A DNA stretch of 64,000 nt from a bacterium (GTDB lineage: Bacteria; SAR324; XYD2-FULL-50-16): assembly GCA_018829445.1 (NCBI GenBank), contig JAHJTV010000054.1, positions 113,095 through 177,094 on the forward strand. Direction: 5' to 3'. The notes below the pieces were generated by a model. That model had not been told where the DNA came from and did no database searches. It worked only from the letters and a program-made list of their open reading frames with translations. The position numbers and the translations under genes are program-made. Positions 8,423-18,092 of the stretch are shown here, piece after piece. The first letter of the stretch is position 1; each line of letters begins with the position of its first letter.

Positions 8423-9778
8423 ATGACAATAGGGACACAATTTATTCAAATGGAAGTCGGGGTTTCAGAACTATCTGAGGATATGTTAATCAAAGCTTAT
8501 ACGGGATTCGATAATAAATATAGCTCAATGGAAGAGAAAACCGTTATATGGATTCAACATAACTTCAAAGGTGCAAGCTGCATCGTTGAGAGAAACGGTG
8601 AGAAGAAAAGTATTCCGATTGAACAGGTCAATACGGGTGATACACTTCAAATGATCAGTAAACTACCCTCTTCCTTAATAAGCATTGCACAAGTGAGTAA
8701 ACCGCTGGCTTTAGAACTTGAGCGCAGGGGATTTTTAAGATTTAAAGTACAAAAAGCTGTCGAGTCCGAGGGGACAGCAGAAGAGGGAGTAAAGATAGCT
8801 AAAGACCATGCCAACCAGTTTGTGAAAAGAGTCAAGGAAAGCATCTCCATGTGCAAGCAGGCAACAGAAGCTGTTGAGAATCTATTGGATAGTGCCCGCC
8901 AAGGTAAAGCAGATACCGGTGAAATTAAGGCATATGTGGATAGTATGACAAGCAGTGAGTCAGCAGATGCTATCGGTGCAATAATCAGTCTTAAGGACAA
9001 TGATCAGGTTTATGCTCACTGTATTGATGTGGGTGTAATATTCCAGACAACCTACTTTGAAATAGTCAAATTGAGAGGGGAAACAGCTATTTTTAAAGAT
9101 GAAAAGGAGGCAATGCTGGCAGCATTCCTTCATGACATTGGCAAAGCAAAAGTACCCAAAGAGATATTAAATAGCACAGCACCATTTAAAAAGAACAGTC
9201 GCGAAATGGAGCTGATAAGGACTCACCCGGAAACCGGCGCAAAAATGCTGGCTTCAATGGGAATGCCTGACTATTTTTGCAACATGGCGCACTATCACCA
9301 CGTTAAACTCGATAGTACCATGGCTTCCAGTTATCCAAAAGATGTCAAAGATGAAGAGATAATATTTGCAACCCGACTGCTTGCATTGGTAGATGCTTAT
9401 CAGGCTTTGACGGCAGGTAGAAGTTACAAGAAATCTTGGACTCCTCCTGCTGTTATGCGTTATCTTGATGCTACTGCAGGAGTGGAGTTTGACCTGAATT
9501 TGTGGCAGGATTTTCAAAAAGTAATGGGGCATTATCCAAGAGGTTCTTTTGTTAAATTAAGTGATGGAACTTATGGATTTGTAATGACTGTTCCGGATAA
9601 AGACGTACTGAGGCCTCAAGTGGCAATAGTCAGAAATGCGAATGACGAAGATTTACAAAATCAATATTTGGTTGATCTGCAAATAGAAAAGGATCTTTCC
9701 ATCACTCAAGATATTGATGCGAAATCAATTTATCAGAATAAGGCTCTGGAAGTACTGTCAGATATAAAGATTAGTTAG
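8423..9778 (+). CDS. HD-GYP-like domain protein with degenerate GYP motif
   Basis: A 451-residue cytoplasmic protein of the HD-GYP family, whose active members hydrolyse cyclic di-GMP. Residues 1-110 form an N-terminal domain seen with some HD-GYP proteins. The HD domain follows, with the metal-binding pair H237-D238 in FLHDIGKAKVPKEIL and downstream H292/H293. The signature that normally reads HHExxDGxGYP is here HHVKLDSTMASSYP (about 292-305): the catalytic-loop Gly residues and the G of GYP are lost, while HH, K, D and YP remain. The C-terminus has the usual YPRGSFVKLSDGTYGFV module. GAGGT sits just before the ATG. Next comes a PilZ gene in the same direction, which supports c-di-GMP signalling. 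Catalytic activity is doubtful; it could be a sensor or have altered specificity. Confidence 0.88.
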   Translation: MTIGTQFIQMEVGVSELSEDMLIKAYTGFDNKYSSMEEKTVIWIQHNFKGASCIVERNGEKKSIPIEQVNTGDTLQMISKLPSSLISIAQVSKPLALELERRGFLRFKVQKAVESEGTAEEGVKIAKDHANQFVKRVKESISMCKQATEAVENLLDSARQGKADTGEIKAYVDSMTSSESADAIGAIISLKDNDQVYAHCIDVGVIFQTTYFEIVKLRGETAIFKDEKEAMLAAFLHDIGKAKVPKEILNSTAPFKKNSREMELIRTHPETGAKMLASMGMPDYFCNMAHYHHVKLDSTMASSYPKDVKDEEIIFATRLLALVDAYQALTAGRSYKKSWTPPAVMRYLDATAGVEFDLNLWQDFQKVMGHYPRGSFVKLSDGTYGFVMTVPDKDVLRPQVAIVRNANDEDLQNQYLVDLQIEKDLSITQDIDAKSIYQNKALEVLSDIKIS

Positions 9779-9784
9779 TTATAG

Positions 9785-9806
9785 TATCATTTCTCCGGAG
9801 ATGATA
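9785..9806 (+). other. Short hairpin between HD-GYP-like and PilZ genes
   Basis: TATCAT and ATGATA enclose the self-complementary CTCCGGAG, giving an imperfect stem directly after the HD-GYP stop codon. There is no T-run, so full termination is unlikely; it may stabilise or separate the two messages. Confidence 0.35.
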
Positions 9807-9843
9807 TTAACTTTGTCAACTCTCCTGACAATTTAGGTTCCCT

Positions 9844-10212
9844 ATGGATGAAAACAGAAGAAATTTTAGTCGTGTAAGGTTCAATTCAACAGTTTTTTTG
9901 AATTATAATGGTTTACATATTGAGTCCAGTTTAATTGACATTTCTCTAAAAGGAGCGTTAGTGGCTCCAGAAGAGTTGTTTGAGATTTCAAAGGGAGACA
10001 GTTGTGAACTTGAGTTTCATCTGAACGAAACCGATGTCATTTTAAAAATTAATACAATGATTGTATACTTGAAAGGGAATAATCTCGGATTGAAATTTAT
10101 TAATATCGATCTTGAAAGCATGATTCATTTACGGCGCCTGGTAGAATTGAACATCGGTGATCCGGATAAGATACAAAAAGAGCTTTTCTTTTTAGCTTCA
10201 ACTGACCACTAA
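9844..10212 (+). CDS. PilZ domain protein, candidate c-di-GMP receptor
   Basis: A 122-residue single-domain protein. PilZ domains bind cyclic di-GMP through an RxxxR motif and a D/NxSxxG motif; here they are R6-N-F-S-R10 and D32-I-S-L-K-G37, both intact, followed by the expected beta strands. There is no second domain, so it probably works by binding a partner protein. It lies 65 bases after the HD-GYP-like gene in the same direction and likely shares its transcript, with a terminator-like hairpin after it. Confidence 0.85.
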   Translation: MDENRRNFSRVRFNSTVFLNYNGLHIESSLIDISLKGALVAPEELFEISKGDSCELEFHLNETDVILKINTMIVYLKGNNLGLKFINIDLESMIHLRRLVELNIGDPDKIQKELFFLASTDH

Positions 10213-10233
10213 ACCTCTATTCTGACTTGGAAA

Positions 10234-10260
10234 AAACCTGATTTGCGCAGATTCAGGTTT
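10234..10260 (+). terminator. Probable terminator after the PilZ gene
   Basis: AAACCTGA (10234-10241) pairs with TCAGGTTT (10253-10260), an 8-base-pair stem with an 11-base loop, 21 bases after the PilZ stop. The right arm ends in T residues but no long T-run follows, so confidence is moderate. Confidence 0.5.
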
Positions 10261-10487
10261 TACCGAAAAATACACTATAAAGCGACCGCATTTTACTTCT
10301 CAATCCTGTCCTGATTAAATTAGTATTTAAGAGTATGAAAAATCTTAACAGTCCCGGTTGACTGTTTTAGGTTTCTTGGTAAGATTTTTGCTATACTATT
10401 AGGCTTGAAACTCAGCAGAAATTCTGTTTTTTATCGTGATAAAAATCTAACGAGTTTTTCAATTGAATATTGAAAAAGGGATAGTCC

Positions 10488-12305
10488 ATGACTTCAGCAG
10501 CCAAAAAGAAATATCAATCAGACACAAAGAGTTTTGCAGAAATTGATAAGCTTTCCCAAAAATTGTTACATCTTGACACTCAACTGAATTCAAATATTCC
10601 AGCAACATTGTTTATCAGTGATCTTCACGGGGAGGGAGATCGTTTTATCTCCATTTTGCGAGGCCGTTTCGGAATGCTTTATCAAACCTGCATTGAAGCT
10701 CTTCCGAAAACGTTCAGTACAAATAAGATTCAATATCTTGTAAAAATCATTAGAAAACAGAAATATTCCAAGGATGAAAACATAAAAATGGATATGCAGG
10801 ATATCATTATGTGTTTTGTGGAAATCCTGAGGTATAAATTCAGCAACATTGATCGCAGTGTCAGTGATTCGTTAGCGCCAGAATATAAAAGTATTATCAA
10901 TCGTCTGATTTCCGGATTACCGGTTCCCAACTATGTTTATGAAGAGGAGATTATCTCCCAGAGAATCATCCACCATTTATCGAAACTGATCAAGAAGGTA
11001 CTCTTGGATCGGATCATGGTGTTGGGGGATGTCTTTGATAGAGGGTCTCAACCTGATAAAATCATCAGGATTTTGTCTTCAAAGTGGTACAAAGATATTG
11101 TTTATTATGTTTTCGGGAATCATGATATTTTGTGGATGGGGGCTGCAGCCGGAAATCGTTCTCTAATTGCCGAAGCCATGCGAATAAGCAGTCGTTATGA
11201 TCATATGGATTTAATGATTCGCTTGGGTTTTGATATATCGAAGCTGATCAAATTTGCGACCGAAACTTATCCAGCAGATAAGGTTACCGGTAATTTTAAG
11301 GCAAAAACCGACAAGGCTAAAAGCATGGAGAAAGCTTTAGCGGTTATCCAATTCAAACTGGAAGAAGCAACAATAAAAAAACATCCGGAATTTGAAATGG
11401 ATTCACGTTTATGGTTAAAAAAGCTGGTTAAAATTTTGAAATCAGGGGAAACAGAAGCGCTAAATGACACTTTTTTCCCAACCATTGATGCAAAGAATCC
11501 GCACGAACTTACCCTGGAAGAGAAGGAGGTTATTGACGATCTTGAAAAGCAATTTAAAACAAATGCTAAGTTAAAAAAGCTTTTGCGTTTCTTTTTCAAG
11601 TCAGGGCAAACCTACATAGTCCACAACGATATGTTAAACATCCATGCCCTGATACCGTCCAATAAAAACGGCGAATTTGAAGAGTTCTTAAACAGAAAGG
11701 GGAAAGATTTACTGGACTATGTCCAAAAGAGTATTAAAAGAATCGGGGATGCCTATTTAGCAGGGAAACTGCAGCGGGAAAAGGATCTGGCATTAATGTT
11801 TTATCTCTGGTGCGGTCCCAAATCCCCTTTCTTTGGAAAAGATGCCATGAAAACCTTTGAGCGCTATTTCCTGATAGACAAAGAGACGCATAAGGAGAGG
11901 ACACTTTATTGGGCCATAAACCTTAAAACAGAAAAGTTCAAGAAAACAATCATGACTGAGTTTGGTACAGACCGGATAATATTTGGTCATACTCCTGTTG
12001 ATTTTACTAAAGGTAAACATATGGCAAGTGAAGACGGGGTTGCAATTAATATAGATGGCGGGTTTGCAGCAGCCTATTACAACCGAGGTCATGCGCTGGT
12101 ACACACTCCTCACCAGTTATACGGAATTATATTGCCAACGCCTGAAGAGCTCCAGCAGGCTTCAGTCAATCTTGAAACAGTACCATTATCCGTTGAAATC
12201 ATAGACGCGTTTGATGCCCCGGTAAAATTTAAAGATACATCAGAAGGAAGACGAGTAAAAACGGAACGAGATGAAGCCCTCGGAAAATTGAGAACATATG
12301 CTTAA
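10488..12305 (+). CDS. fbp: Fructose-1,6-bisphosphatase, class III
   Basis: This is the calcineurin-fold fructose-1,6-bisphosphatase best known from Firmicutes, which dephosphorylates fructose-1,6-bisphosphate in gluconeogenesis. The 605-residue protein has the family's metal-binding blocks: SDLHGEGD (44-51), GDVFDRG (180-186), [13 protein letters not shown] (from 210) and GHTPVD (from 500), with the long insertion between blocks that separates class III from ordinary metallophosphatases. All ligands look intact. It is 47 bases upstream of a GlpX-like gene in the same direction, so two unrelated FBPase families sit side by side, which is unusual. The ATG at 10488 has only a weak ribosome binding site. 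Confidence 0.93.
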   Translation: MTSAAKKKYQSDTKSFAEIDKLSQKLLHLDTQLNSNIPATLFISDLHGEGDRFISILRGRFGMLYQTCIEALPKTFSTNKIQYLVKIIRKQKYSKDENIKMDMQDIIMCFVEILRYKFSNIDRSVSDSLAPEYKSIINRLISGLPVPNYVYEEEIISQRIIHHLSKLIKKVLLDRIMVLGDVFDRGSQPDKIIRILSSKWYKDIVYYVFGNHDILWMGAAAGNRSLIAEAMRISSRYDHMDLMIRLGFDISKLIKFATETYPADKVTGNFKAKTDKAKSMEKALAVIQFKLEEATIKKHPEFEMDSRLWLKKLVKILKSGETEALNDTFFPTIDAKNPHELTLEEKEVIDDLEKQFKTNAKLKKLLRFFFKSGQTYIVHNDMLNIHALIPSNKNGEFEEFLNRKGKDLLDYVQKSIKRIGDAYLAGKLQREKDLALMFYLWCGPKSPFFGKDAMKTFERYFLIDKETHKERTLYWAINLKTEKFKKTIMTEFGTDRIIFGHTPVDFTKGKHMASEDGVAINIDGGFAAAYYNRGHALVHTPHQLYGIILPTPEELQQASVNLETVPLSVEIIDAFDAPVKFKDTSEGRRVKTERDEALGKLRTYA

Positions 12306-12352
12306 TCTAAACACAAACTCATAAGCAAAGAAAAACTTTATTAGAGGAAGGT

Positions 12353-13300
12353 ATGGATGTTAACTACGGAATGGAAATCGTAAGAGCTACGGAAATAGCA
12401 GCTCTTAGTGCTGCTCGCATTCAAGGTTTGGGAGATACGGATCATATACTCAATCAGACCAGGCAAGCCTTTTATAAAACTCTGAATAGATTGCAGATAG
12501 ATGGTACTATAAAAAATGACCGGTTTGTAAACCGCAATAACACGTATCAGATGCTCAAAAAAATTGGCCAGGGGGGGCCAAAAATGGATGTTCTGGCAGT
12601 AGCCCTGGAAGGTCATCATGCTGCCGCTAATGGAAGAAATAATTCATTATCTTGTGCTGTTATTGCAAGGGAGAATGATATAAGATCCATACCGAATTTA
12701 ACCATGAATAAAATTGTGGTTGGTCAGGACGCATACGGAGTTGTGGATATACATCAACCACCATCAATTAATGTGCGTAGGGTAGCCAGGGCTTTGGGAA
12801 AATACACCGAGAGTGTTACGGTTTGTGTTCTTGATAAGGTCAGGCATCGCAGAATAATCCACGAAGTACAAAACTGTGGTGCCCGTATCAAGCTTATTTC
12901 TGAAGGGGAGATCTCCGGTTGTCTGGCAGCAATTTCGGACAAAAAGGTTGATCTCTTTATGGGGTATGGATTTGCGCCGGAGGGTGTCATGATTGCGGCT
13001 GCAATTAAATGTCTTGGCGGATACTTTGAAGGGAAGATTATCTATGAAAACGACCGTGATAAAGAACTTGCTGAAGCTGAAGGGATAACTGATTTTGATA
13101 AGATCTTCCGTACGGAAGATTTGATTTTATCAAATGAAATTGCTTTTGCTGCAACAGGTGTCACAGATGGGGAATTCTTGGACGGAGTTGTTTTCACCTC
13201 AAATGGCGCTGTTACTAATTCTTTTGTTGCTCGTGCGGAGTCTCACACTTACAGAAGGCTTGAGACCCGTCATTTCTTTGACTATAAACCTGTGTACTAA
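12353..13300 (+). CDS. GlpX-like protein lacking metal-binding residues
   Basis: A 315-residue homologue of class II fructose-1,6-bisphosphatase GlpX, recognisable from ATEIAALSAAR, the IDGTI segment, GKYTESVTVCVLDKVRH, GYGFAPEGV, and AATGVTDGEFLDGV near the C-terminus. The active site is eroded. The GEGExDEAPML motif of the family is replaced by RFVNRNNTYQML (57-68), and the DPIEGT motif by VALEGH (83-88). By alignment with E. coli GlpX numbering from memory, ligands D33, E57 and D85 are gone; the Glu in APEGV remains. It is probably not a functional FBPase by itself. It follows the class III enzyme by 47 bases with a strong ribosome binding site (GAGGAAGG), suggesting a regulatory or partner role. 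A terminator follows. Confidence 0.85.
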   Translation: MDVNYGMEIVRATEIAALSAARIQGLGDTDHILNQTRQAFYKTLNRLQIDGTIKNDRFVNRNNTYQMLKKIGQGGPKMDVLAVALEGHHAAANGRNNSLSCAVIARENDIRSIPNLTMNKIVVGQDAYGVVDIHQPPSINVRRVARALGKYTESVTVCVLDKVRHRRIIHEVQNCGARIKLISEGEISGCLAAISDKKVDLFMGYGFAPEGVMIAAAIKCLGGYFEGKIIYENDRDKELAEAEGITDFDKIFRTEDLILSNEIAFAATGVTDGEFLDGVVFTSNGAVTNSFVARAESHTYRRLETRHFFDYKPVY

Positions 13301-13316
13301 ATTGTCATTTCCTTCG

Positions 13317-13377
13317 AAAGTCATTGGAGTACCAGATTCAAGTCACAAAAAAACGACATAGAAAATCCAATGACTTT
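13317..13377 (+). terminator. Terminator after the fbp / GlpX-like pair
   Basis: AAAGTCATTGGA (13317-13328) pairs perfectly with TCCAATGACTTT (13366-13377); the 12-base-pair stem carries a 37-base loop and is followed by TTCCTTTCC, making the 3' side T-rich. It begins 17 bases after the GlpX-like stop codon. Confidence 0.65.
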
Positions 13378-13486
13378 TTCCTTTCCATGGTTTCAATAGG
13401 TCTATTATCCCCTCGAATCTTTTGACTACAAGCCAAAAAAACCGTAATTCATTTTGGTATATGTTGCTTTTCAGAAATACAAGGTT

Positions 13487-14731
13487 ATGAATAAATCACA
13501 ATTAATTAGGTTGATAGGTATAGGGTGTGTTTTTTTACTACCTGTTCTATTGGGCGTTGTCGGTTTTATTTATTTGATGACTCCGGAGTTTCCTGACTCG
13601 ATTCCTTCGTCCGATCAGGTTGATGCTAAAGATGTGAATCATCTTGAACAGATTCGGATCTTTGACAATCTAACTCAATATTTGCGAGATAATCATGGTG
13701 GAATCGTGGTTTCGGAACAGATTGACAAATACAATAATTCTCCCAAAGAACGTGAATTCGGTTTATTAGCGTTTCGACATAAATATCGTTCCATAGACGA
13801 TGAGCTGATTCTCAGATTGATCAGGAAATTCTCGCAGTCCGAGCAGATCGCTTATCAAATCAAAAAGTACAGCTATAAAAACAAGACACTCAACAAGCCG
13901 GATTCTTATGAGATCTTGTTTTTAAAAGAATCAAAACCCTGGATGTCAGTAAAACTCGAATGGGAGGATGATAGTCATTATCGGTCCAAGAGCGAAATGC
14001 AATATACCGAAGTGACCGAAGCAACCGAGATAGACCAGGAGGAACCCATAAGCAAACCTGGCGATGAAGCGCACTTGATCATTATTATCGATGATCTCGG
14101 AAGCAACATGGAAATTCTCAATAATCTGATTGCATTAGATTTTGAGATTACTTACTCCATACTTCCCCAGTTACCGCATAGTATTGAAACGGCTGAACTG
14201 GTAAATAAGGCAGGACATGATATTATGCTTCATTTACCGATGCAGCCCAAAGATTGGCCAAGGTTTAATCCTGGTGTTGGTGCCTTATTGATTACTGACG
14301 ATACCAATACAATAAAGGAAAAAATGGAGCAGAATTTGAGGTCCGTTCCTTATGCAGTAGGGATAAATAACCACATGGGATCGGCATATACTCAGCATGC
14401 TGAAGGACTGGATGTTCTGATGGAAATCCTTAAAAATCACAATTTATTTTTCCTTGATAGTAAAACTGCACCAGGAAACATTGCAAAAAAGAGCGCGAAA
14501 CAAAACAATGTTACATATTTGTCGCGCAATATATTCTTGGACAATATCCAGAAAGAATACTACGTCAAAAATCAACTGCAAAAAGCTGTAAATCTTTCAA
14601 AGAAATGGGGCAAGGCGATTGCCATTGGTCATCCCTACCAAATAACCTGCCAGGTATTGGCCAGGCAATTGCCGCTATTAGCAGATGAAGGGGTAAAGGT
14701 CATTAGAGTAAGTGATGTCATCCCCCAATAG
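13487..14731 (+). CDS. Divergent polysaccharide deacetylase family protein (YibQ-like)
   Basis: A protein of about 414 residues. An N-terminal hydrophobic segment (IGIGCVFLLPVLLGVVGFIYL) works as a signal anchor, and a linker of about 150 residues precedes the divergent polysaccharide deacetylase domain. That domain starts with HLIIIIDDLGSN and continues with ITYSILPQLPHS, DIMLHLPMQP, VGINNHMGSAYT, FFLDSKTAP and AIGHPYQ, the standard family landmarks. Proteins of this family are exported and of uncertain substrate. A TTG at 13454 would extend the frame by 11 residues, but the ATG at 13487 puts a charged residue and hydrophobic stretch in normal signal-anchor position, so I chose it. Confidence 0.85.
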   Translation: MNKSQLIRLIGIGCVFLLPVLLGVVGFIYLMTPEFPDSIPSSDQVDAKDVNHLEQIRIFDNLTQYLRDNHGGIVVSEQIDKYNNSPKEREFGLLAFRHKYRSIDDELILRLIRKFSQSEQIAYQIKKYSYKNKTLNKPDSYEILFLKESKPWMSVKLEWEDDSHYRSKSEMQYTEVTEATEIDQEEPISKPGDEAHLIIIIDDLGSNMEILNNLIALDFEITYSILPQLPHSIETAELVNKAGHDIMLHLPMQPKDWPRFNPGVGALLITDDTNTIKEKMEQNLRSVPYAVGINNHMGSAYTQHAEGLDVLMEILKNHNLFFLDSKTAPGNIAKKSAKQNNVTYLSRNIFLDNIQKEYYVKNQLQKAVNLSKKWGKAIAIGHPYQITCQVLARQLPLLADEGVKVIRVSDVIPQ

Positions 14732-14856
14732 TCGTAACGTTGCCTGCGATCAATTTATTCGAGTTTGGATAAAATAAAACAGACTTTATTTCTTCAAGTG
14801 GCAACTTGGTTCTGACAAGTTTTTGGAGTACGGGGCGGAATCATCCATTGGGAATC

Positions 14857-14897
14857 ATCCATTGGGAACAGATAGTTTTTATCTGTTCACAATGGAT
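14857..14897. other. Long imperfect hairpin between convergent genes, overlapping a 14-bp repeat
   Basis: Left arm 14857-14874 and right arm 14880-14897 pair over 17 of 18 positions with a five-base loop (the inner arms are GAACAGATA and TATCTGTTC). The left arm overlaps the second copy of a perfect 14-base tandem duplication, GGAATCATCCATTG (14837-14850 and 14851-14864). It lies between the convergent deacetylase and 427-aa genes and probably terminates both, though no U-run follows on either strand. Confidence 0.55.
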
Positions 14898-14933
14898 TAA
14901 GTTTCAAGAACCATCTGGTGAGGGAATAGCCCC

Positions 14934-16217
14934 CTATTTTTTCCCGGGAACGGCGACCTCTTCCGGACGGATTCTGGTGATTCTTCTTGGTTTTCTTGGA
15001 GAGGGAACACGTAAATTTTCTCTGGGTGGTTCGGGAACCTGAACCTTTCCAATTGCCAGTTCATCCTGGGTCAATTCAATTTTTTGAAATTTTCTTCTTG
15101 AAGATGATCCGCTATCAGGACGAGCTTGCCTTCTAAAAGGTCTGGCAGGAGCTTGCCTTGCTTCAGTTGCCTGTGGTGCGCCGGTTGATTGTGCTTCAGT
15201 TGCTGATGCTGCAACTGCTGGCGCTTCAGTGGGCTTTGCTTGAATTTGCATTACCGCTGGATGTTCGATTCGGACTCGTGAAATACCCGCCATACTCTTC
15301 ATACTGGCAGTATATAAATCTCTCGATCTGTCTGTTGCCTCTTTTAGTTTAGTATCTTGAATGTGGTTCAGCATATCATACAACCGATCACCAATTATCA
15401 GTTTCTTCTCTTCCTCTGATTCTTGTTTTGTAATAGTATCAAATTGCAGATTATTGAGAATTTTGTTTCTTGTGAGTTCTTTTGTTTTGGAACGTTTCAA
15501 CAGTTCACAAAGATCTTTAAAAATTAAGGTATCGGTGATTTTTAAATAACTTTCTCCATTTTCGTCATAGGAGACAAAACTATGATGCAAGATACGTTCG
15601 ATATTATAATAGATTTGGTTAATGATTTCAGAGCCTGTTTGTATGGGAAGAAAGATCTGTGAGCAGTTTACGTTTCCACCGGTAGCATGAATTCTATATC
15701 CCACATGAATATCAAGACCTTTTCTAATGGTTTCCGATAAAAACGTTTCTCCGGGTTCAGGGACAGCATGCTTTCCAACCAGGGTTACATTCTGGATTAA
15801 GCGACCAGCCATATCATCTCTGGATTGAAACTGGGCTATTAGTTTCTCCATCTCTCTTCGTAACAGACTGTTGTGATTTCCTTCCAGGAGCAGATTTGAG
15901 ATTCCAAAATGGGATGTTCTGGGAGAAGCGCTGATGTAATACCCCATTGTTGACTGGTAAATAATCCTGGCGAAATTCAATAGAATCGATTCTTGATCTG
16001 ATTCAAAGGGAATAGCCAGTATTGCTCTTTCTGCGTCACTGTTTTCAGCATCAAGGGTCAGGCGGACTGCCGGTTCAGCGTGAATAAACTTTCTTAACCC
16101 ATCAACAATTGTTGTGATAATTGCTTCATGATCATCATATTTTACATAGGGGTTTCTTCCTAACATGTAATCACGTCCAGGGCTGCATTCTTCCTTTTGC
16201 CAGGTAGTCTCAGTCAT
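14934..16217 (-). CDS. Hypothetical 427-aa protein with disordered Arg/Pro/Ala-rich C-terminus
   Basis: I do not recognise this protein. Residues 1-310 look like a folded mixed alpha/beta region (for example SMAGISRVRIEHPAVM near its end). From about residue 310 it becomes a low-complexity tail rich in Ala, Pro, Thr, Gln and Arg (TEAPAVAASATEAQ, ARPFRRQARPDSGSSSRRK), ending in a basic segment with PSPRKPRRITRIRPEE. No signal peptide or membrane segment is visible. A basic disordered tail is compatible with nucleic-acid or polyanion binding, but that is inference only. It is convergent with the deacetylase gene and follows the TPR pair on the same strand at 279 bases. Confidence 0.8.
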   Translation of the reverse strand: MTETTWQKEECSPGRDYMLGRNPYVKYDDHEAIITTIVDGLRKFIHAEPAVRLTLDAENSDAERAILAIPFESDQESILLNFARIIYQSTMGYYISASPRTSHFGISNLLLEGNHNSLLRREMEKLIAQFQSRDDMAGRLIQNVTLVGKHAVPEPGETFLSETIRKGLDIHVGYRIHATGGNVNCSQIFLPIQTGSEIINQIYYNIERILHHSFVSYDENGESYLKITDTLIFKDLCELLKRSKTKELTRNKILNNLQFDTITKQESEEEKKLIIGDRLYDMLNHIQDTKLKEATDRSRDLYTASMKSMAGISRVRIEHPAVMQIQAKPTEAPAVAASATEAQSTGAPQATEARQAPARPFRRQARPDSGSSSRRKFQKIELTQDELAIGKVQVPEPPRENLRVPSPRKPRRITRIRPEEVAVPGKK

Positions 16218-16496
16218 GCGTTCTCCAGAATTGATAATCTTAAGTCGGATTTTTGATAATAATCAATAACTATAGTAGGTGTCAAGCTTCGGTTAATGTG
16301 ACCGTTATTTCTTTTTGTGCTGTATCTTTTGCTTGGTTTTAAGTTGCAACTCGCGCGGTTTGTGTGGTCGTTGCTGAAGATACCGTTCATCAAACCTGAT
16401 TGGGTACAACCCGCTGAATTCTACCTAACCTTATTGTTTAAATGCTGCTTTGTCAATAAGGTATGGTAACCGTTACAAAGGCATTAATCCTCTTCC

Positions 16497-18092
16497 TCAA
16501 ACGGCTTCTTCCCGTTCTTCTTGAGCATCATTTTGCCGATGCCAGCGGTTCATTAAATCCTGTAACGCCCTGGTCCTTTTTAAACCTTTATAGATGTGAG
16601 CCAAATACATGAAAACATCTTTATCGAGTTTAATACGAGAGGCTTTTTCCAGATTTTCTATGGCTAAGGTGAATTCCTTGCGTTTTGTATATTCCTTGCC
16701 TTTGATCATGAAGCTTAGTCGCTCCTTCTCAAGCTCCAGATTCTTTATTTTTTCCTGAGCGTTGTGGCTCTCTTCGATCAATACTTCAGCTTTGTCAAAC
16801 TCTCTCAAAATTTTATATATTTTTGCTGTCTCTTCAAGTAGTTCCGGAGGCCTATCAATTTGTAGAGCTCGTTCAAGAACAATACTGGCTTGAGAGAATT
16901 TTTTATCTTTTATCAGGGCGTGGGCACTGTCCAGATACTGAGTGTAAAGTTGATGAAGTCTTTGCTTGGCTAATTTTGAGTCGGGGTCTAATCTCAGGAT
17001 TTGATTAAAGGCATTGACGGCATCGGTATAATTCTTCATCTGAAAATGAAGAATGCCCAATTTTTCCCACAATTCAACAGTGTCAATTTCAACGGACAGT
17101 TTTTGATATAAAACCAGGGCTGTTTTATAGTCTTTTTCCGTAAATTTGCGGTTAGCAGTCTTCAACAAAGATTGAAAGCTGAAAAAACCCGCCGATTTCT
17201 CAAGAAGGTCGCTGCAGATTAAAAAGAATTTATTAGCCTGCAGGGCATTCCCTGTTTTTTTAAATAAAACTGCCAGATTCACATTCAAATAGCGATCGTT
17301 AGGCTTTTTTTTAAGCAGCTCCAAAAAACCGTTTATGGTAATTTGGGGGTCCTGATGGTTATAATGATTGGCAATTTCCAGTAGCATGTCCAGATATTGT
17401 ATCGGACTGTCTTGGCGTTTTAATTTTTGGATGTTTTCAAGTGCCAGGTCTATTTTTTTTTGCGACAGGGCGTAAAGACACAAATTCCAGATGTCATTTT
17501 GGAGGATCTTTTGCCCTTCACTGATGGACTGTTTCTTCCAGTTCTCCTTGATTGCTGTTTTTAATCTTTTACAGGTGGTTTCAAAATCATCATCTTTGTT
17601 AATGACCAGACTATTTTGATAATCCGGTAGAATGAAGTCGTTATAACTGCTGAATCGACCAAGTGCTTCTGTGACTTCCGAATCAAATCTATCAATATTT
17701 GCCAAACTTGCGGCTAAGTTGTGGAAAGCGGTTAGGTAGGAGGAGTTTGCTTTTAGAGCTTGGTGATAGAAATGGTTAGCCTGTTTAAAATCCTTCAATC
17801 TTCGAGAACAGTTACCGATTGTGTTTAACAGGATTGGATCTGCGGCACGTTTTCTGAGAATGACCAATCCGATCGATCTCATCGCCTCGTAATCATTCTT
17901 TTTTTTAAATTCTTCAAATTTTTGATCAAGTGTTGGCAGAAGACTATCTGAATCTTCCTCTAATGCCAGAGTAAGTTCTATGGTAGCCTGTTTATACTCC
18001 TTTCGTTCGATTAAAACAAATCCCTTATTGGCCAGCTCAGCGGATTTAGGTTGTTTTTTATTTTTTTGGCTTTTTGAAAAAGTGCCCAACAT
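16497..18092 (-). CDS. TPR-repeat protein, paralogue A
   Basis: A 531-residue cytoplasmic protein built of tetratricopeptide-like helical repeats across its length, for example ILLNTIGNCSRRLKDFKQANHFYHQAL and LWEKLGILHFQMKNYTDAVNAFNQIL-type units with the usual W/L-G-Y-A-F-A-P spacing. TPR arrays bind partner proteins; none can be named. It is the tandem duplicate of the gene 154 bases upstream: both begin with a short basic segment, share HNLAASLANIDRFDSE / YNLAASLAKVDKFDSE, and end with DKDVFMYLAHIYKGLKR / DKDVFMLLAHIFKRLNQ. The protein ends with a basic/acidic stretch. No membrane segment is present. Confidence 0.87.
   Translation of the reverse strand: MLGTFSKSQKNKKQPKSAELANKGFVLIERKEYKQATIELTLALEEDSDSLLPTLDQKFEEFKKKNDYEAMRSIGLVILRKRAADPILLNTIGNCSRRLKDFKQANHFYHQALKANSSYLTAFHNLAASLANIDRFDSEVTEALGRFSSYNDFILPDYQNSLVINKDDDFETTCKRLKTAIKENWKKQSISEGQKILQNDIWNLCLYALSQKKIDLALENIQKLKRQDSPIQYLDMLLEIANHYNHQDPQITINGFLELLKKKPNDRYLNVNLAVLFKKTGNALQANKFFLICSDLLEKSAGFFSFQSLLKTANRKFTEKDYKTALVLYQKLSVEIDTVELWEKLGILHFQMKNYTDAVNAFNQILRLDPDSKLAKQRLHQLYTQYLDSAHALIKDKKFSQASIVLERALQIDRPPELLEETAKIYKILREFDKAEVLIEESHNAQEKIKNLELEKERLSFMIKGKEYTKRKEFTLAIENLEKASRIKLDKDVFMYLAHIYKGLKRTRALQDLMNRWHRQNDAQEEREEAV

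Noticed and set aside
11267..11599. 110-residue minus-strand frame inside the class III FBPase gene
   Set aside because: The plus-strand protein matches its family along its full length, so the minus-strand frame is a shadow.
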